Below are positions 53,401 to 62,647 of a stretch of DNA of 64,000 nt, in pieces. The DNA comes from Verrucomicrobiaceae bacterium (GTDB lineage Bacteria > Verrucomicrobiota > Verrucomicrobiia > Verrucomicrobiales > Verrucomicrobiaceae). The stretch covers positions 1-64,000 of the forward strand of contig JAIBCL010000007.1 in the NCBI GenBank assembly GCA_019694165.1, in the 5' to 3' direction. Position 1 is the stretch's first letter. The number at the start of each line of letters is the position of its first letter. Below the pieces are notes generated by a model, which was not told the origin of the DNA, ran no database searches, and worked only from the letters and a program-made list of their open reading frames with translations. The position numbers and the translations under genes are program-made.

Positions 53401-53496
53401 CCCGTGTCGCTCATGCCACAGGGCTTTGGCGAGCTGCTGAAAACCCAGGACCTCGCCGACCTGCTCGCGTTTCTGCAGGCCACGCAGAAGAAATAA
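50446..53496 (+). CDS. PVC-type membrane-bound dehydrogenase with HEAT repeats and C-terminal cytochrome c
   Basis: The third and largest such protein (1016 residues) has a signal peptide (MKSLAFLLLPVSALA) and a propeller with LVDRDGDGKFDEQTVFADKL, FTDADDDGVAEKREVWFDG and IVLDTGGWYKICCPTS. A long HEAT repeat region follows, and a C-terminal cytochrome c (LGCIGCHRIGYAGGTIGPD) near residue 892. The electron donor is unknown, but the arrangement suggests oxidation of a sugar or alcohol with transfer to heme. The upstream in-frame extension to 50350 is rejected in favour of the ATG at 50446 that opens the signal peptide. Confidence 0.87.
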   Translation: MKSLAFLLLPVSALAATFPFEGQHLTVPDGFSIERIAATQLAPRPISGAFDDRGRFYVTDSAGMSDGAEKQLEARAHRLLRLVDRDGDGKFDEQTVFADKLMFPEGCLFYAGSVYVAAPPQIWKFTDADDDGVAEKREVWFDGRTLTHCGNDLHGPYLGRDGWFYWTKGAYAEQHYTLPDGRPLDTHAAHIFRARPDATGLEPVLTGGMANPVGVAFTADGSRFLSGTFFTTPADGERDGLIHSIYGGVYGQERESLREHALTGDVMPMLAGSGASAPCGMICAESDALGLRGSLLTCYFNLHKVMRHQLTPAGATFRTQDSDLVASDSPDFHPTDVIEDADGSLIVLDTGGWYKICCPTSQLAKPDVLGGIYRVRRGNMATLEDARGEKITWEKAGLSPLLDDPRHLVRRRAAAELARRGEVSTHVTSTPARQNRLWALSRVNSAAARQAAREALNDGDAGVVAVALQSIALWRDGAAREPLQELLASPDPSLARGAAEALGRCGDRRSVPALLAAAARVNADKLAASGCPSEAPARTLEHSIIYALIEIADAAAVRAGLSAPDSRTHRAALVALDQMPHGDLRADEVTPLLDDRDDRLRLTAAWIVTDRPEWGDALAGHFRSRLKQAGADAALVSQLAQLAKSPAIEVLLAEAARTGNTSALRAIAAAAPRQAPAAWLAALSELLANADAAPPAEAIAAAKALPWPKEGHAPLLRALATAGNNTALPAQLRLDALAAARSVPHVDAALFEFLSASVLPDRPVQQRTAAASVLATARLDAAQQLALAGTLQKTGPLELPRLLPAFERGPDATLGRRLVASLHHAVGFAGLRADLLAALLKKYPAEIQTAAQPLITRLNADVEKQAARLDSLLTELPTGDLRRGQAAFQRLGCIGCHRIGYAGGTIGPDVTRLGSVRTPRDLVEAIVFPSASIVRGYETWSVQTSTGEVFTGTLAKDERDEVVLNIAPQVKQRLARSQIAQMNPVPVSLMPQGFGELLKTQDLADLLAFLQATQKK

Positions 53497-53572
53497 CCCG
53501 CGCCACTCGTCTTCGATCCCGGACGCATGGGAGTCGCCGACTTGTCCGCCGCGGCTCTGCTTGCGGAGCATT

Positions 53573-56500
53573 TCAGAGCGTCACCACCTCGCAGCGGTGG
53601 GTGAAAAGCAGGCGGCAACTGATGGCACCGGCGGGGAGGCCGGTCATGCGCGCGAGCACTTCGCGATACGTCTCGAGCTGCGGGCGGTAGCCGGCGATGC
53701 GCTCGGCAAAGGCGTCGTCGGTCTCAGGCTTGTCGGTCTTGAAGTCGAGGATCGTGGCGCGGTCCCGCTCGATCATCACACGGTCGAAGGTGCCGGAGAG
53801 CCATTCGCCGGCGAGCAGGATTTCAAAACGCTGCTCGCGCCAGCAGCGTGCGTCGGGCGCGGGCCGCGAGAGCAACCGCCGCACGGCAGGTGCGGCGAGG
53901 CAGCGGCGCACTTCATCCAGGGCGCGCTGGCGCAGCGCTTCATCAGCGCACGGCACGGCGGCCCAGCGCCGGTGGAGCCCGGCATCGTCCATTTCATCGA
54001 GCCACTCGATCTGCTCGAAGAACGCATGCACCAGCGTGCCGTAGGACCGCGCGAAGCGTCCGCCGCGGGAGAAAAGTTGCCGCGCGGTAACCACGGCGGT
54101 CTCGGAGCCGCTCGGCGTGCGGCGCACGGGCCGCTCGCGACCAGTGAAGGTGGCGCGACGGACTGGCGCGGGCTCCGCGGCGACGGGCGGCGCCTGCTGC
54201 TGCGGCGCCGCGGCTTCAAACCAGCGCCGGCTCGTCGAAGGTGTGCTGGTTTCAAACACGACGTTGGCTTTGACCCCGCCGAACGTGGCCGCCCGCGCGC
54301 TTGCACCGCCGAGCGTGAGATCGAGGAGCTGGATGAAATTCTTCGACGTGGACGATGCCGGCCGCGGCGCGGCGATCAGGTAATTCGCATGCTTCGCGCG
54401 CGTGAGGGCGACGTAGAACTTGCACAGTTCCTCGTAGGCGGCCTCGGCCTCGCGCTCCTCGCGATACGTGGCGAGCACAGGATCGGCCCGCACGATGTCG
54501 CCGGGCGGCAGATCGAAGACCCACTCGACGTGGCGGCGCTTGTCCCGCTTCACGCCGATGCCGCGCCGCACGGTGGTGAGCGAGCTGCCTTCGAGATCAG
54601 GCAGGATCACGCAGTCGAAGGTGAGGCCCTTCGACTTGTGGATCGTCATCACCTGCACGGCGCTGCGCGTGTCAGGCTCGCGCACGGTGTAGCGGCCGGC
54701 ATACGCGAGGAATTCATCGATGTCGCGGCTGCCACCGTCATCGAACAGGCGCGCGGCCAGCGCAAATGCCTCCGCGCGCTGCTGGCTGAAGGCATCGAGC
54801 GTCACGTCCGCCTGCGCCAGCGCGTGCAGCCAGCGGCGCAGCGCGTGCTCGAAGCCGTGGTCGAACACCTGGCGCAGCACCTCGCTGGCGAGCCGGCCAG
54901 CGTTCATCTCCGCGGCATCGAGCACGGCGCGGAAAGGCGTCATGCGCAGGTGCTCCCAGGCGAGCGTGTCGCCGGGATGCGCGGCGCATTGGAAAATGCT
55001 GAGCAGGGCGAGCGTGACGGGATTGTCCGTGGCCACGGCTGTCTCCGACTCACACATCACGGGAATGCGCGAGGGCGAGTGCGCGCGGAGGAAATCGACG
55101 ATGGCACGGCCGGTGCGGTTTTCCTGCACAAGGATGGCGCAGGTGAGGCCGCGCAGCACGGGCTGGATTTCCTCCAGCACGCCGGCCACGAGTGCGAAGC
55201 GGTCCTCCTCCCCGACCTTTCCGCCCGAGCCGGCCTCGGGCTGCATGAGCACGGCATGGCCCGGCAGCGCGTCATGCCGCGGCGCGACCTTGTGATCCTG
55301 CCACTCCCAGCGCTCGCGCGTGTCCTCGGGCAGCTCCATCGCGGTGAGGGCGGAGTCATCTCCAAAGACACGGTTCACCATGTCGATCACGTCATGGCCG
55401 GAGCGCCACGAGACATTCAGCGGGCGCACCTTGATGCGCGGCTCCGCACCGGCGTTGTAGCGTGAGAGGACGTCGTGAAACAGCCGCGTGTCGCCGCCGC
55501 GCCAGGCGTAGATGGCCTGTTTCACATCGCCCACCTGGAAGAGCGTGCGCTCGTCCCCGGTGTCCTGCACGGCCTCGTCGATGAGGTTCTCGATCACCGA
55601 CCACTGCACGTAGTTCGTGTCCTGAAATTCGTCGAGCAGCCAGTGGTCGTAGCGCGCATCGAGCCGGTAGTCGATGCGCAGCCGCGCCTCCTCTCCGGGC
55701 GTCTGCGCGAGCATCGGGCGCGGCATGTCAGCGGCGAATTCATGCCCGGCAAGGATCAGCTCCATGTCCTGAAACGTCAGCCGCCCGCGCCGCCGCACCT
55801 GCTCCGACCAGCGCTGCTCGAAGAGGCTCAGCACCCGCCACACGCCCTGCGTGCGCTCCAGCCGCACGGCCAGCTCCGCGCCCACGAGATGCGTGACGAT
55901 GCCGCCGAGCACTTCGCACGCCTCCGCGCCGAGCTGCTGCTTGCGGCGGTTCACCGTGATCTCGCACTGCTTCGCCTCGATCCGCGGCCATGCTTCGAGC
56001 AGCCGCGGCAGAAAGTACCGCATCCGCGGCGGCAGCGCGCCGCCCGGGGTATGCGGCAGCGCCTCGTCACGGAACTGCTCCCAGAACCCGCGCTGCGCAT
56101 CGTCGATGCCGTCGTTTCCAAACACCTCGAGCAGCCGCGTGAATCCGGCGGAGAGATCGACGCGCGCGCCGAGCCAGCGGCAGCCGCGCGGCCAGATCAT
56201 GCGCGGATTTCCCCACAGCTCCTCGCGGGCGGCATGCAGCAGGATTTCGTGCTGGTTCTCCACGAACTGGTCGAGCACCGCGCGGATGCCCGACTCCTCG
56301 CGCCCGAACGTCGCGCGGCGGAATGCCTCCAGAAAGTCCCGTTGCGCCGCAGCCCCGGCATCACGCGCGCGCAGGCCGTGAAGCGTGCGCTGGAAGACGA
56401 GGCGGTAGACCCGCTCGCGCTCGACCGCGCCGAGGTGGTCGCTCAGGATTTCAAAATCACCCGCCAGACCGAACTCCGCCGGAAAGCTGCGCAACACGGC

Positions 56501-56896
56501 TGCGAAGAACGAATCCAGCGTGCCGAGAAACAGCCGCGGCATGCGCGCGATGAAGATGCGCAGCAACTGCCGGTAGTCCGCCTGCGACAGCTCGCGCAGC
56601 ACGGGCCGCAGCGGATCGAACACCGCCTCCGGATCGGCGCGCTCGTCGCCCGCCAGCAGCCGCGCGTAATCCGCGTCCGACGCCGCGCGCGCCAGCTTCG
56701 TGAGGATGGAGTCGAAGAACTCTCCCGCCGCCTTGCGCGTGAATGTGACCGCCACGATGCGCTCCGGCGTCACCTCCCGCCCCGCCAGCAACTGCCGCCC
56801 CATCAGCGCGATGAAGCGGTTCGTCAGTTGCCATGTCTTCCCCGAGCCAGCGGAGGCAAGGATCATTTCGTTGGGAATCGAGGCAGCCATGACCAT
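53573..56896 (-). CDS. addA: AddA-type UvrD-like helicase/exonuclease subunit
   Basis: This 1107-residue protein has helicase motif I ASAGSGKTWQLTNRFIALM, DEFQDTNYVQWSVIENLI (motif II region), VMTIHKSKGLTFDCVIL and further UvrD motifs. A C-terminal PD-(D/E)XK nuclease domain has LDFKTDKPETDDAFAERI and YRPQLETYREVLARM. This is the layout of AddA/RecB-like nucleases that process double-strand breaks for recombination. It follows the AddB gene by 27 bases. An ATG two codons inside (56890) is an equally likely start. The C-terminus is short but includes the nuclease catalytic residues. Confidence 0.9.
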   Translation of the reverse strand: MVMAASIPNEMILASAGSGKTWQLTNRFIALMGRQLLAGREVTPERIVAVTFTRKAAGEFFDSILTKLARAASDADYARLLAGDERADPEAVFDPLRPVLRELSQADYRQLLRIFIARMPRLFLGTLDSFFAAVLRSFPAEFGLAGDFEILSDHLGAVERERVYRLVFQRTLHGLRARDAGAAAQRDFLEAFRRATFGREESGIRAVLDQFVENQHEILLHAAREELWGNPRMIWPRGCRWLGARVDLSAGFTRLLEVFGNDGIDDAQRGFWEQFRDEALPHTPGGALPPRMRYFLPRLLEAWPRIEAKQCEITVNRRKQQLGAEACEVLGGIVTHLVGAELAVRLERTQGVWRVLSLFEQRWSEQVRRRGRLTFQDMELILAGHEFAADMPRPMLAQTPGEEARLRIDYRLDARYDHWLLDEFQDTNYVQWSVIENLIDEAVQDTGDERTLFQVGDVKQAIYAWRGGDTRLFHDVLSRYNAGAEPRIKVRPLNVSWRSGHDVIDMVNRVFGDDSALTAMELPEDTRERWEWQDHKVAPRHDALPGHAVLMQPEAGSGGKVGEEDRFALVAGVLEEIQPVLRGLTCAILVQENRTGRAIVDFLRAHSPSRIPVMCESETAVATDNPVTLALLSIFQCAAHPGDTLAWEHLRMTPFRAVLDAAEMNAGRLASEVLRQVFDHGFEHALRRWLHALAQADVTLDAFSQQRAEAFALAARLFDDGGSRDIDEFLAYAGRYTVREPDTRSAVQVMTIHKSKGLTFDCVILPDLEGSSLTTVRRGIGVKRDKRRHVEWVFDLPPGDIVRADPVLATYREEREAEAAYEELCKFYVALTRAKHANYLIAAPRPASSTSKNFIQLLDLTLGGASARAATFGGVKANVVFETSTPSTSRRWFEAAAPQQQAPPVAAEPAPVRRATFTGRERPVRRTPSGSETAVVTARQLFSRGGRFARSYGTLVHAFFEQIEWLDEMDDAGLHRRWAAVPCADEALRQRALDEVRRCLAAPAVRRLLSRPAPDARCWREQRFEILLAGEWLSGTFDRVMIERDRATILDFKTDKPETDDAFAERIAGYRPQLETYREVLARMTGLPAGAISCRLLFTHRCEVVTL

Positions 56897-56923
56897 GGAT
56901 GTTGGAATGCACGCGGCGGGATG

Positions 56924-59900
56924 TCATCGGCGGACTTCCGGCGGGAGATCCCGCAGCGCCCCGGCATCCACCGCGGCAAGAGGATCGCCAAAGAAGAGCT
57001 TCGCAAACTCGTCGGCATAGGGCGTCTTTTCCGCCGGGGGCCAGAAGGTGCGGGCACGGATGGCTTCGATGATGCCGCCGGCGCAGGCGCTGGCGCTGGC
57101 GAGCTGCCAGCCTTCGAGCGCGGGCCAGGTGTCGAGCGCGATGTCGGCCCGGGTCTTTCCCAGCGTGGCGTAGGCGGTCAGGATGTTTTCACCCGGATGA
57201 CGCCTCTCCATGGCAAGGCGGTAGAGCGGAAGCTGCAGGTCGGTCCAGCGGGCCGCCTCGCCGCGGCTGTTGCGCGTGAGCAGCCAGGGCGCGAGGGCGG
57301 AGGCGTCCTCGGTGCGCTTGAGCTTCGCCAGGTGGTAGTCCTCCACGCTGCGGCGGCCGCCCTGCTGCGCGGCCGAGGGCGAGTAGGTCTTGAAATCGAT
57401 GAGCCGCACGCCGTGCCGTGGGTGGCGCTCGATGCGGTCCACCACGCCGCTCACGATCATGCCGTTCAGCAGCCATGGATCGCCATCAGGGCTGATGCGC
57501 GCCTCGGCGGCAATGATGCGCCAGCCTTTGCGCCGCTCCTCGGCCTCGACCTCGGCCCACCATGCGAGGCGCTGCCGCGCGGACTCGCGCTGGATGGCCA
57601 CCGGCACGGTGAGCCGCGGACCGAAGGCGGCATGGAGCTGCGCGTCGAGCAGGCGGTGCAGGGCGGCGCGAATTTCCTCCGCATCAGTCGCCCCGGCAGC
57701 CCCGGCATCACCGGCGAATTTCTCCAGCACGCGGTGCAGCAGGCTGCCGAAGGCCGGCGCATCCAGCTCGGCGACGCCGGCATCGACCTCCTCCATCCGC
57801 AAGCCGTGCCGCAAGTAGAAGCGGAACGGACACGCAAGGTAGTCGCGAAACTGCGTGACGCCGAGCCTCGAGAAAACCGGCGCATCATCCGGCAGCGGGC
57901 GCGGCTGCAGCCGCCACGCGAGCCGCCACGGCATCGACCCGGCGCGCAGTTGCGGCTTTCTGAAGAATTGCAGCGTACGCTCCGGCAGTTCCGGCTCCGC
58001 GCACTGCAGCAGCAGGCGTGAGGGGCGCAGCGGCCCGCCCGCCGCGCCGATGCGGCCGAAGATGAAGTCCACGCGCCCGCCGCAGCGCCGGCGCTGCTCG
58101 ATGAGCGCGGTCATCACGCACGCATCGCGCGCGAAGCGGGTGTCATTGTGCCTGAGGCCGAGCGCGCGGCGCGCGGAGTCCGGCAGGAAGGGATGGCTGA
58201 CGATGGACTCTGGCGCCTTGCCGTCATTCATGCCGGTGACGACGACGTGCGGCGCATCCTCCCAGAGCAGCTCGAGCCAGCCTTGCAGGTCGATGGCGCG
58301 CGCGGTGCGCTCGGGGTAGAAGGACTCGGCCTCGAGCACGCACAGCAGCAGTTCCAGGCGGTCTGCCGCGGTGAGCGGGGCGGAAAACGACGCGCCGGCC
58401 GCGCTGTCGAACGCATCGAGCACGGCGGTGATCTGCCCGGCGAACTCGGCGAACACCGCATCCTGCGGCCGGTCCGTGCGGAAGCGCCGCGCGGCGAACA
58501 CGTCGGCGAGGAAATCGGTGAGCGCGGCGGCGAAGTCGTCACCCGCGAGCCGGTCGAGCGCGGCGCTGATCCACGCGAGGCCGACGGTGACCGGGCTGCG
58601 GGATTTTTTCTCCAGCGTGCGCGGAGCGAGCTCGATGGCGTCGTCTAGCGTGTCCGGCAGCGCCTCGATGGCGAGCGTGTCGAGATCATCGAGCAGCCGC
58701 GTGAGCGCGGGGCGCCCGCCGCTTTCATCCGCGGCCAGCCGGCGGATGGTCTCCGCGGCGTCCGGGCAACGCATCAGCTCGGCCGCCGCGGCAAAGGAGC
58801 GCGAGGCGCACAGGCGGCTCACGATCCGCAGCAGATGGAACACGCCGTGCGTGCCCATGCGGCGTCCAGCGGGGTCGTAGGCGCTGATGCCCCGCTCCGC
58901 GAGCGTCTTCTCCATCGGCGCGGCCACCTCGGCATCGGCGATGCCGATGGCGGCCACGTCGCCAGGGTGCGGATGCTCCGCCAGCAGCTCCATCGCCACG
59001 GCGGCCTGCTCGGCGGGCGTGCTGCCCTGGTGAATGGTGTACGCGGGATCAGGAATCACGATGGGCCGCGCGAGCCACGCCTCCTCAATCGCGCGGCCCC
59101 AAGCGTCGAAACACTCCGCGTGCGACTCCTGCGGCGCGAAAACCAACACCTCGACCGGAAGCAGCCGCGCATGGCGCTCCAAGGCGCGCACCGCGAGCAC
59201 CGAGGGATCGAGCACGCCCGCGACGAGCACGCGACGCGCGGCCGGCGGCAGCTCGCCGACAGCCGCGGCGCGGCGGCGCGCGCCCTGCCAGTCGGCAAAC
59301 CCGCGCGCCTCCGTCTCGCGCACGCAGTGTTGCTCCAGCCGCGCAAAATCACGCCACCGCTCCGGCTCCATCTCGGTGCCGGCGAGTCTGTGCGCCACGT
59401 CCGCCACACTCAGTCCGCTTTCATTCAGCGTCTCGCGCACTTGCAGCAGATCGCCCGCGGTCCGCAGCGCCCAGGTGAAATTCCTCTCCACGGGATCGAC
59501 CGGAAAAAGCTGGCGAAACTCGCCGGGATCCAGTCGCAGCAGCTCGCCCGCCCAGATCAGCAGCGTCTCCACCGGACCGGCGACCTGGATGCCCGCCACC
59601 CGCTGCGGCGCGGTGAGAAAATCAGGCGTGACCGTCTGTGGCGGCAGCACCGCGGCATCGCGCGTGGCCGCCAAAGTGGCGAGCGCCTCGCGCAAACGGC
59701 GGCCCGCATGACGCGTAGGCACCACGACGAGCCAGTCGCTCAAATCCAGCGCGCCGCGACCCTGCCAGTCCGCGGCCAGGTGCTCTGCCGCGGATTGCAG
59801 CAGCGGTTTGTCCCAACCCGCAAAGCGCCGCGTGACCACCGGCTCGCGTGCGAGGGTGAGGCGTTCATCCACCTGCTCCGTCGGCGTCGAAGACTCGTCC

Positions 59901-59971
59901 GGCCTCGCTCGCGCGGCGAACAGCCCGAGCTGGCTCTGCTCGCTGTCAGTGGTTCGTGATTTGCGGGGCAT
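56924..59971 (-). CDS. addB: AddB-type subunit, PD-(D/E)XK nuclease
   Basis: From the ATG at 59971 the protein is 1015 residues. The N-terminal half is a UvrD-like domain without a good Walker A (VVVPTRHAGRRLREALA), as in AddB-type subunits. The C-terminal half has ACPFRFYLRHGLRM, FGSLLHRVLEKFA, VSGVVDRIERHPRH, LIDFKTYSPSA and DLQLPLYRLAM, the PD-(D/E)XK nuclease core. Together with AddA it would form the break-resection complex. It precedes AddA in the transcript. The longer frame reaching 60172 is rejected as an upstream extension through unlikely sequence. Confidence 0.88.
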   Translation of the reverse strand: MPRKSRTTDSEQSQLGLFAARARPDESSTPTEQVDERLTLAREPVVTRRFAGWDKPLLQSAAEHLAADWQGRGALDLSDWLVVVPTRHAGRRLREALATLAATRDAAVLPPQTVTPDFLTAPQRVAGIQVAGPVETLLIWAGELLRLDPGEFRQLFPVDPVERNFTWALRTAGDLLQVRETLNESGLSVADVAHRLAGTEMEPERWRDFARLEQHCVRETEARGFADWQGARRRAAAVGELPPAARRVLVAGVLDPSVLAVRALERHARLLPVEVLVFAPQESHAECFDAWGRAIEEAWLARPIVIPDPAYTIHQGSTPAEQAAVAMELLAEHPHPGDVAAIGIADAEVAAPMEKTLAERGISAYDPAGRRMGTHGVFHLLRIVSRLCASRSFAAAAELMRCPDAAETIRRLAADESGGRPALTRLLDDLDTLAIEALPDTLDDAIELAPRTLEKKSRSPVTVGLAWISAALDRLAGDDFAAALTDFLADVFAARRFRTDRPQDAVFAEFAGQITAVLDAFDSAAGASFSAPLTAADRLELLLCVLEAESFYPERTARAIDLQGWLELLWEDAPHVVVTGMNDGKAPESIVSHPFLPDSARRALGLRHNDTRFARDACVMTALIEQRRRCGGRVDFIFGRIGAAGGPLRPSRLLLQCAEPELPERTLQFFRKPQLRAGSMPWRLAWRLQPRPLPDDAPVFSRLGVTQFRDYLACPFRFYLRHGLRMEEVDAGVAELDAPAFGSLLHRVLEKFAGDAGAAGATDAEEIRAALHRLLDAQLHAAFGPRLTVPVAIQRESARQRLAWWAEVEAEERRKGWRIIAAEARISPDGDPWLLNGMIVSGVVDRIERHPRHGVRLIDFKTYSPSAAQQGGRRSVEDYHLAKLKRTEDASALAPWLLTRNSRGEAARWTDLQLPLYRLAMERRHPGENILTAYATLGKTRADIALDTWPALEGWQLASASACAGGIIEAIRARTFWPPAEKTPYADEFAKLFFGDPLAAVDAGALRDLPPEVRR

Positions 59972-60255
59972 CCGTTTCGCCGAGCCTAGAAGGAGCACGC
60001 GCAAAGTCGAATGGACGTTGAAGATTCGACCGGTTTTCGCCGGAACCACGCCCATGCCGCCCTCGCCGCCGAAGCTGATGACACGGAGCCGGATGGTGGG
60101 GCGGAGGACTTCGCCTTCGGCATGATGTGAAGCCACGCGGCGGGAGGCGGTCATCGCCCCCTTCCCTTCCACCTCTTCCGGCCTCGCATGGTCCCGCCGG
60201 CAAAACGCAGTGGCAAAACGAATGCGTGACGGTAATCAATGCACGGCGCACCCGC

Positions 60256-62379
60256 ATGATCAGGCACCTGTTGTTATTCTTCGCTCTCGGCTGTTCCGCC
60301 GCCCCGGCGGCGGGGCCGGGCACGGCGTGGCGGTTGATGCGGTTTTCCAGTCCGGATGCAAAGGAGACGGCGGATACGCAGCTCTTGCTCAGCTCGGCGG
60401 AGATCAGCGGCGACCGGCTGCTGCTGCGAGTGGGCGTGCAGGGGGTCTTCGGGCGCGGCGGTGCATTTCTTCCACCCGCGCTGTCGGAGCAGGACGCCGT
60501 GCTCAAGGTCAGCGGCAGTGCCAGGACGCTCGCGTGCATCGCGCTCGACCGAGCGTGGAATCCCAAGGCGGAGACGAATCTGCTGCCGGGAGAAATGCTG
60601 GCGGCGACGCTCGCCTTCCACGCTCCGGCCGGGCTTGCTGAAAAGCTGGTTTTTCTGCATGTGGCAGGCTACGCGCCCGTCGCCTTCCGCTGCCTGGACG
60701 GTGCGCCGCTCCCGCTGCCGGACCTCGCGCGCACTCCGGAGCGGTGGGCGCTCGACGCGCAGGTGGACGCGAACACGCCTGGCTACGACAACATGCGCCT
60801 CGAGCTGGGCACCGCGCGCGTGTGGGAGGGGAAGATCACCTTCGCCATGTCATTCCGAAACGCCGGCCGCTTTCCGATGAAGGTGACCGGCAGCCCGGGC
60901 GGCGGCGAGGCGGTGCTCGTCAGCATGGAGCACGAGTACTTCCGCAAACCGTCCGTCACGGGTGCCATCAGCGCCCATATCGCGCCGGACTCAGCGTGGC
61001 ACCCGGACGAGACGGTGACGGGCACGGTGACTTTTCCCCTGCCCCATCCACATGCGGCGGGGAAGATGTGGCTGGCCTTCCCCGGCTTCCCCACCGTTCC
61101 GCTCGTGTTCGATGATGCCCTGCATCACTGGCGCGTGGAGCAGGAGGTGATCGCCGCGCGCGGGACGTCGATGGTGCAGCTTCGCGCGCGCGCCGAGCAG
61201 GAGCTTTTCGATTCGGTGAGCGCGTTCTGGGACTCCGTCTCGCGGGAGCTGGAGAAAAAGGACTTCGCCACATGTGCCGCGCATTTTGAAAAGCCGGAGG
61301 AGTGCGCGCTGCTGCGCCGCATCGACAAGATGCCGCTCGCATCCCTCAAACTCGCGCCGTCCGCCGGGCAGCGCCTCGCCTTGAACGGCGACGGCACGAT
61401 GCGGATGCGCATGGAGCTGCGCTACCGCTTCCGCGGCCAGCCGGAGGAGCACTGCTTCATGCTCGTCGGCGGCGGCAGACTGCGGCGCCTGGCCGAGCCG
61501 CAGGGCTGGCGTGTGGAATCCTTGGTGCTCGATCTCGCGCCGCCGTGGGCGCAGGGCTACACGGCCTTTGGCGAGTCGCGGCACTTCCTGATTTTCTACC
61601 GGCCCGACGGCGCGCAGGTGCGCCATGCGATGGCCACGCTCGAGCAGCTCGAAGCATCGTGGGATGCCATCTCCGCCACCGGACTCAAGCTCGCCGACAA
61701 GTACGCCGCCTTTCTCTGCCAGAACGCCGACGACCACAAAATGCTCACCGGTGATCTCGCGCTCGGCACGGTGGAAGCCAGCGTCGGCGGCATGGCCGTG
61801 GTCGAGAACGACCGCTTCCTCACCTCCAATGTGGCCGTCTATGTAAACCCGCTCGTATTCGAGGGGCCGGGCGCGCTCCAGCAGCGCCGGCGGCTGCGCA
61901 CCGCGCTGGATCACGAGATGGTGCATGCCGCGCTCAGCCCGTGGACGCGCACCTGGATGCCCGGCTGGCTCGTCGAGGGTGCGGCGGTTTTCCTCTCCGG
62001 CGAGCACCGGCGCGGCAATCGCGCACTGGTCGATGCGATGGAGTCCGGCCTTACCCTTCGCGGCCTCTCCGAGGGCGGCGTGCTGCGGGATCCGCAGGGC
62101 GACGTGTTCCGCCTCGATCTTCAATACCGGCTCGGCGCCGAGGCCGTGGCGTACATCGACTCCCGCTGGGGCACAGCCAGGCTGACGGAACTCTACCGCG
62201 CCTTCTCGCTCGAGTTTCCCGATGCCTGGCACGGACCGTTCGGCGTCGATTACGAAAACGAAGACGGCGCAGCCAAGCGGCGCGTGCGCATCGACCTGAC
62301 GCAGAAAATGCTGCGCCGCGTGCTTGGCACCAGCCTCGATGAGATCGAGGCCGCGGTTTTGAAGCGATTGCGACGGTGA
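60256..62379 (+). CDS. Secreted gluzincin (peptidase MA-like) metallopeptidase
   Basis: The 707-residue protein has a signal peptide (MIRHLLLFFALGCSAAPAAG), a large beta-rich N-terminal part of unknown fold, and a C-terminal zinc peptidase core. The core has H-E-M-V-H at about residue 553 (TALDHEMVHAALSP), followed by WLVEGAAVFLSGEH with the third zinc ligand Glu. This is the gluzincin pattern of peptidase MA-like proteins. The substrate is unknown. The frame opens upstream to 60127, but the ATG at 60256 starts the signal peptide. It is divergent from addB. Confidence 0.8.
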   Translation: MIRHLLLFFALGCSAAPAAGPGTAWRLMRFSSPDAKETADTQLLLSSAEISGDRLLLRVGVQGVFGRGGAFLPPALSEQDAVLKVSGSARTLACIALDRAWNPKAETNLLPGEMLAATLAFHAPAGLAEKLVFLHVAGYAPVAFRCLDGAPLPLPDLARTPERWALDAQVDANTPGYDNMRLELGTARVWEGKITFAMSFRNAGRFPMKVTGSPGGGEAVLVSMEHEYFRKPSVTGAISAHIAPDSAWHPDETVTGTVTFPLPHPHAAGKMWLAFPGFPTVPLVFDDALHHWRVEQEVIAARGTSMVQLRARAEQELFDSVSAFWDSVSRELEKKDFATCAAHFEKPEECALLRRIDKMPLASLKLAPSAGQRLALNGDGTMRMRMELRYRFRGQPEEHCFMLVGGGRLRRLAEPQGWRVESLVLDLAPPWAQGYTAFGESRHFLIFYRPDGAQVRHAMATLEQLEASWDAISATGLKLADKYAAFLCQNADDHKMLTGDLALGTVEASVGGMAVVENDRFLTSNVAVYVNPLVFEGPGALQQRRRLRTALDHEMVHAALSPWTRTWMPGWLVEGAAVFLSGEHRRGNRALVDAMESGLTLRGLSEGGVLRDPQGDVFRLDLQYRLGAEAVAYIDSRWGTARLTELYRAFSLEFPDAWHGPFGVDYENEDGAAKRRVRIDLTQKMLRRVLGTSLDEIEAAVLKRLRR

Positions 62380-62647
62380 GGGGAGGAGGCGATCCCGCGC
62401 TTCCGTCCGCACCGTGCCTGATCTGGGCCGCAGCTTCCGCCGCCCCCGGTGCCAGGGCTTACGTATGAACCGAAAGCGAAAGCGTCAAATCTACGATTTG
62501 CCCCGCAGATTCAGATGGAGTCAAAAGAAGTCCAATCCGTGGTCGTCCTCAATCCGTGGGAATTCACTCAGAAGCAATTCATACGCAAGCCCCGCCCCGG
62601 TGCAGCTTTGTTTGAGAGGACCGCCCTGCTGCCGCCGATCTATTCCC

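Noticed and set aside
53561-55465. 634-residue plus-strand open frame opposite addA
   Set aside because: No domain or start signal; antisense to helicase motifs.
55475-58021. 848-residue plus-strand open frame opposite addA and addB
   Set aside because: Its composition is Arg/His/Ala-rich with no domain signal, and both addA and addB on the other strand show full motifs. It is an antisense shadow of high-GC coding sequence.
60127-60255. N-terminal extension of the gluzincin peptidase
   Set aside because: The ATG at 60256 begins a standard signal peptide, and the extension would precede it with 43 unrelated residues.
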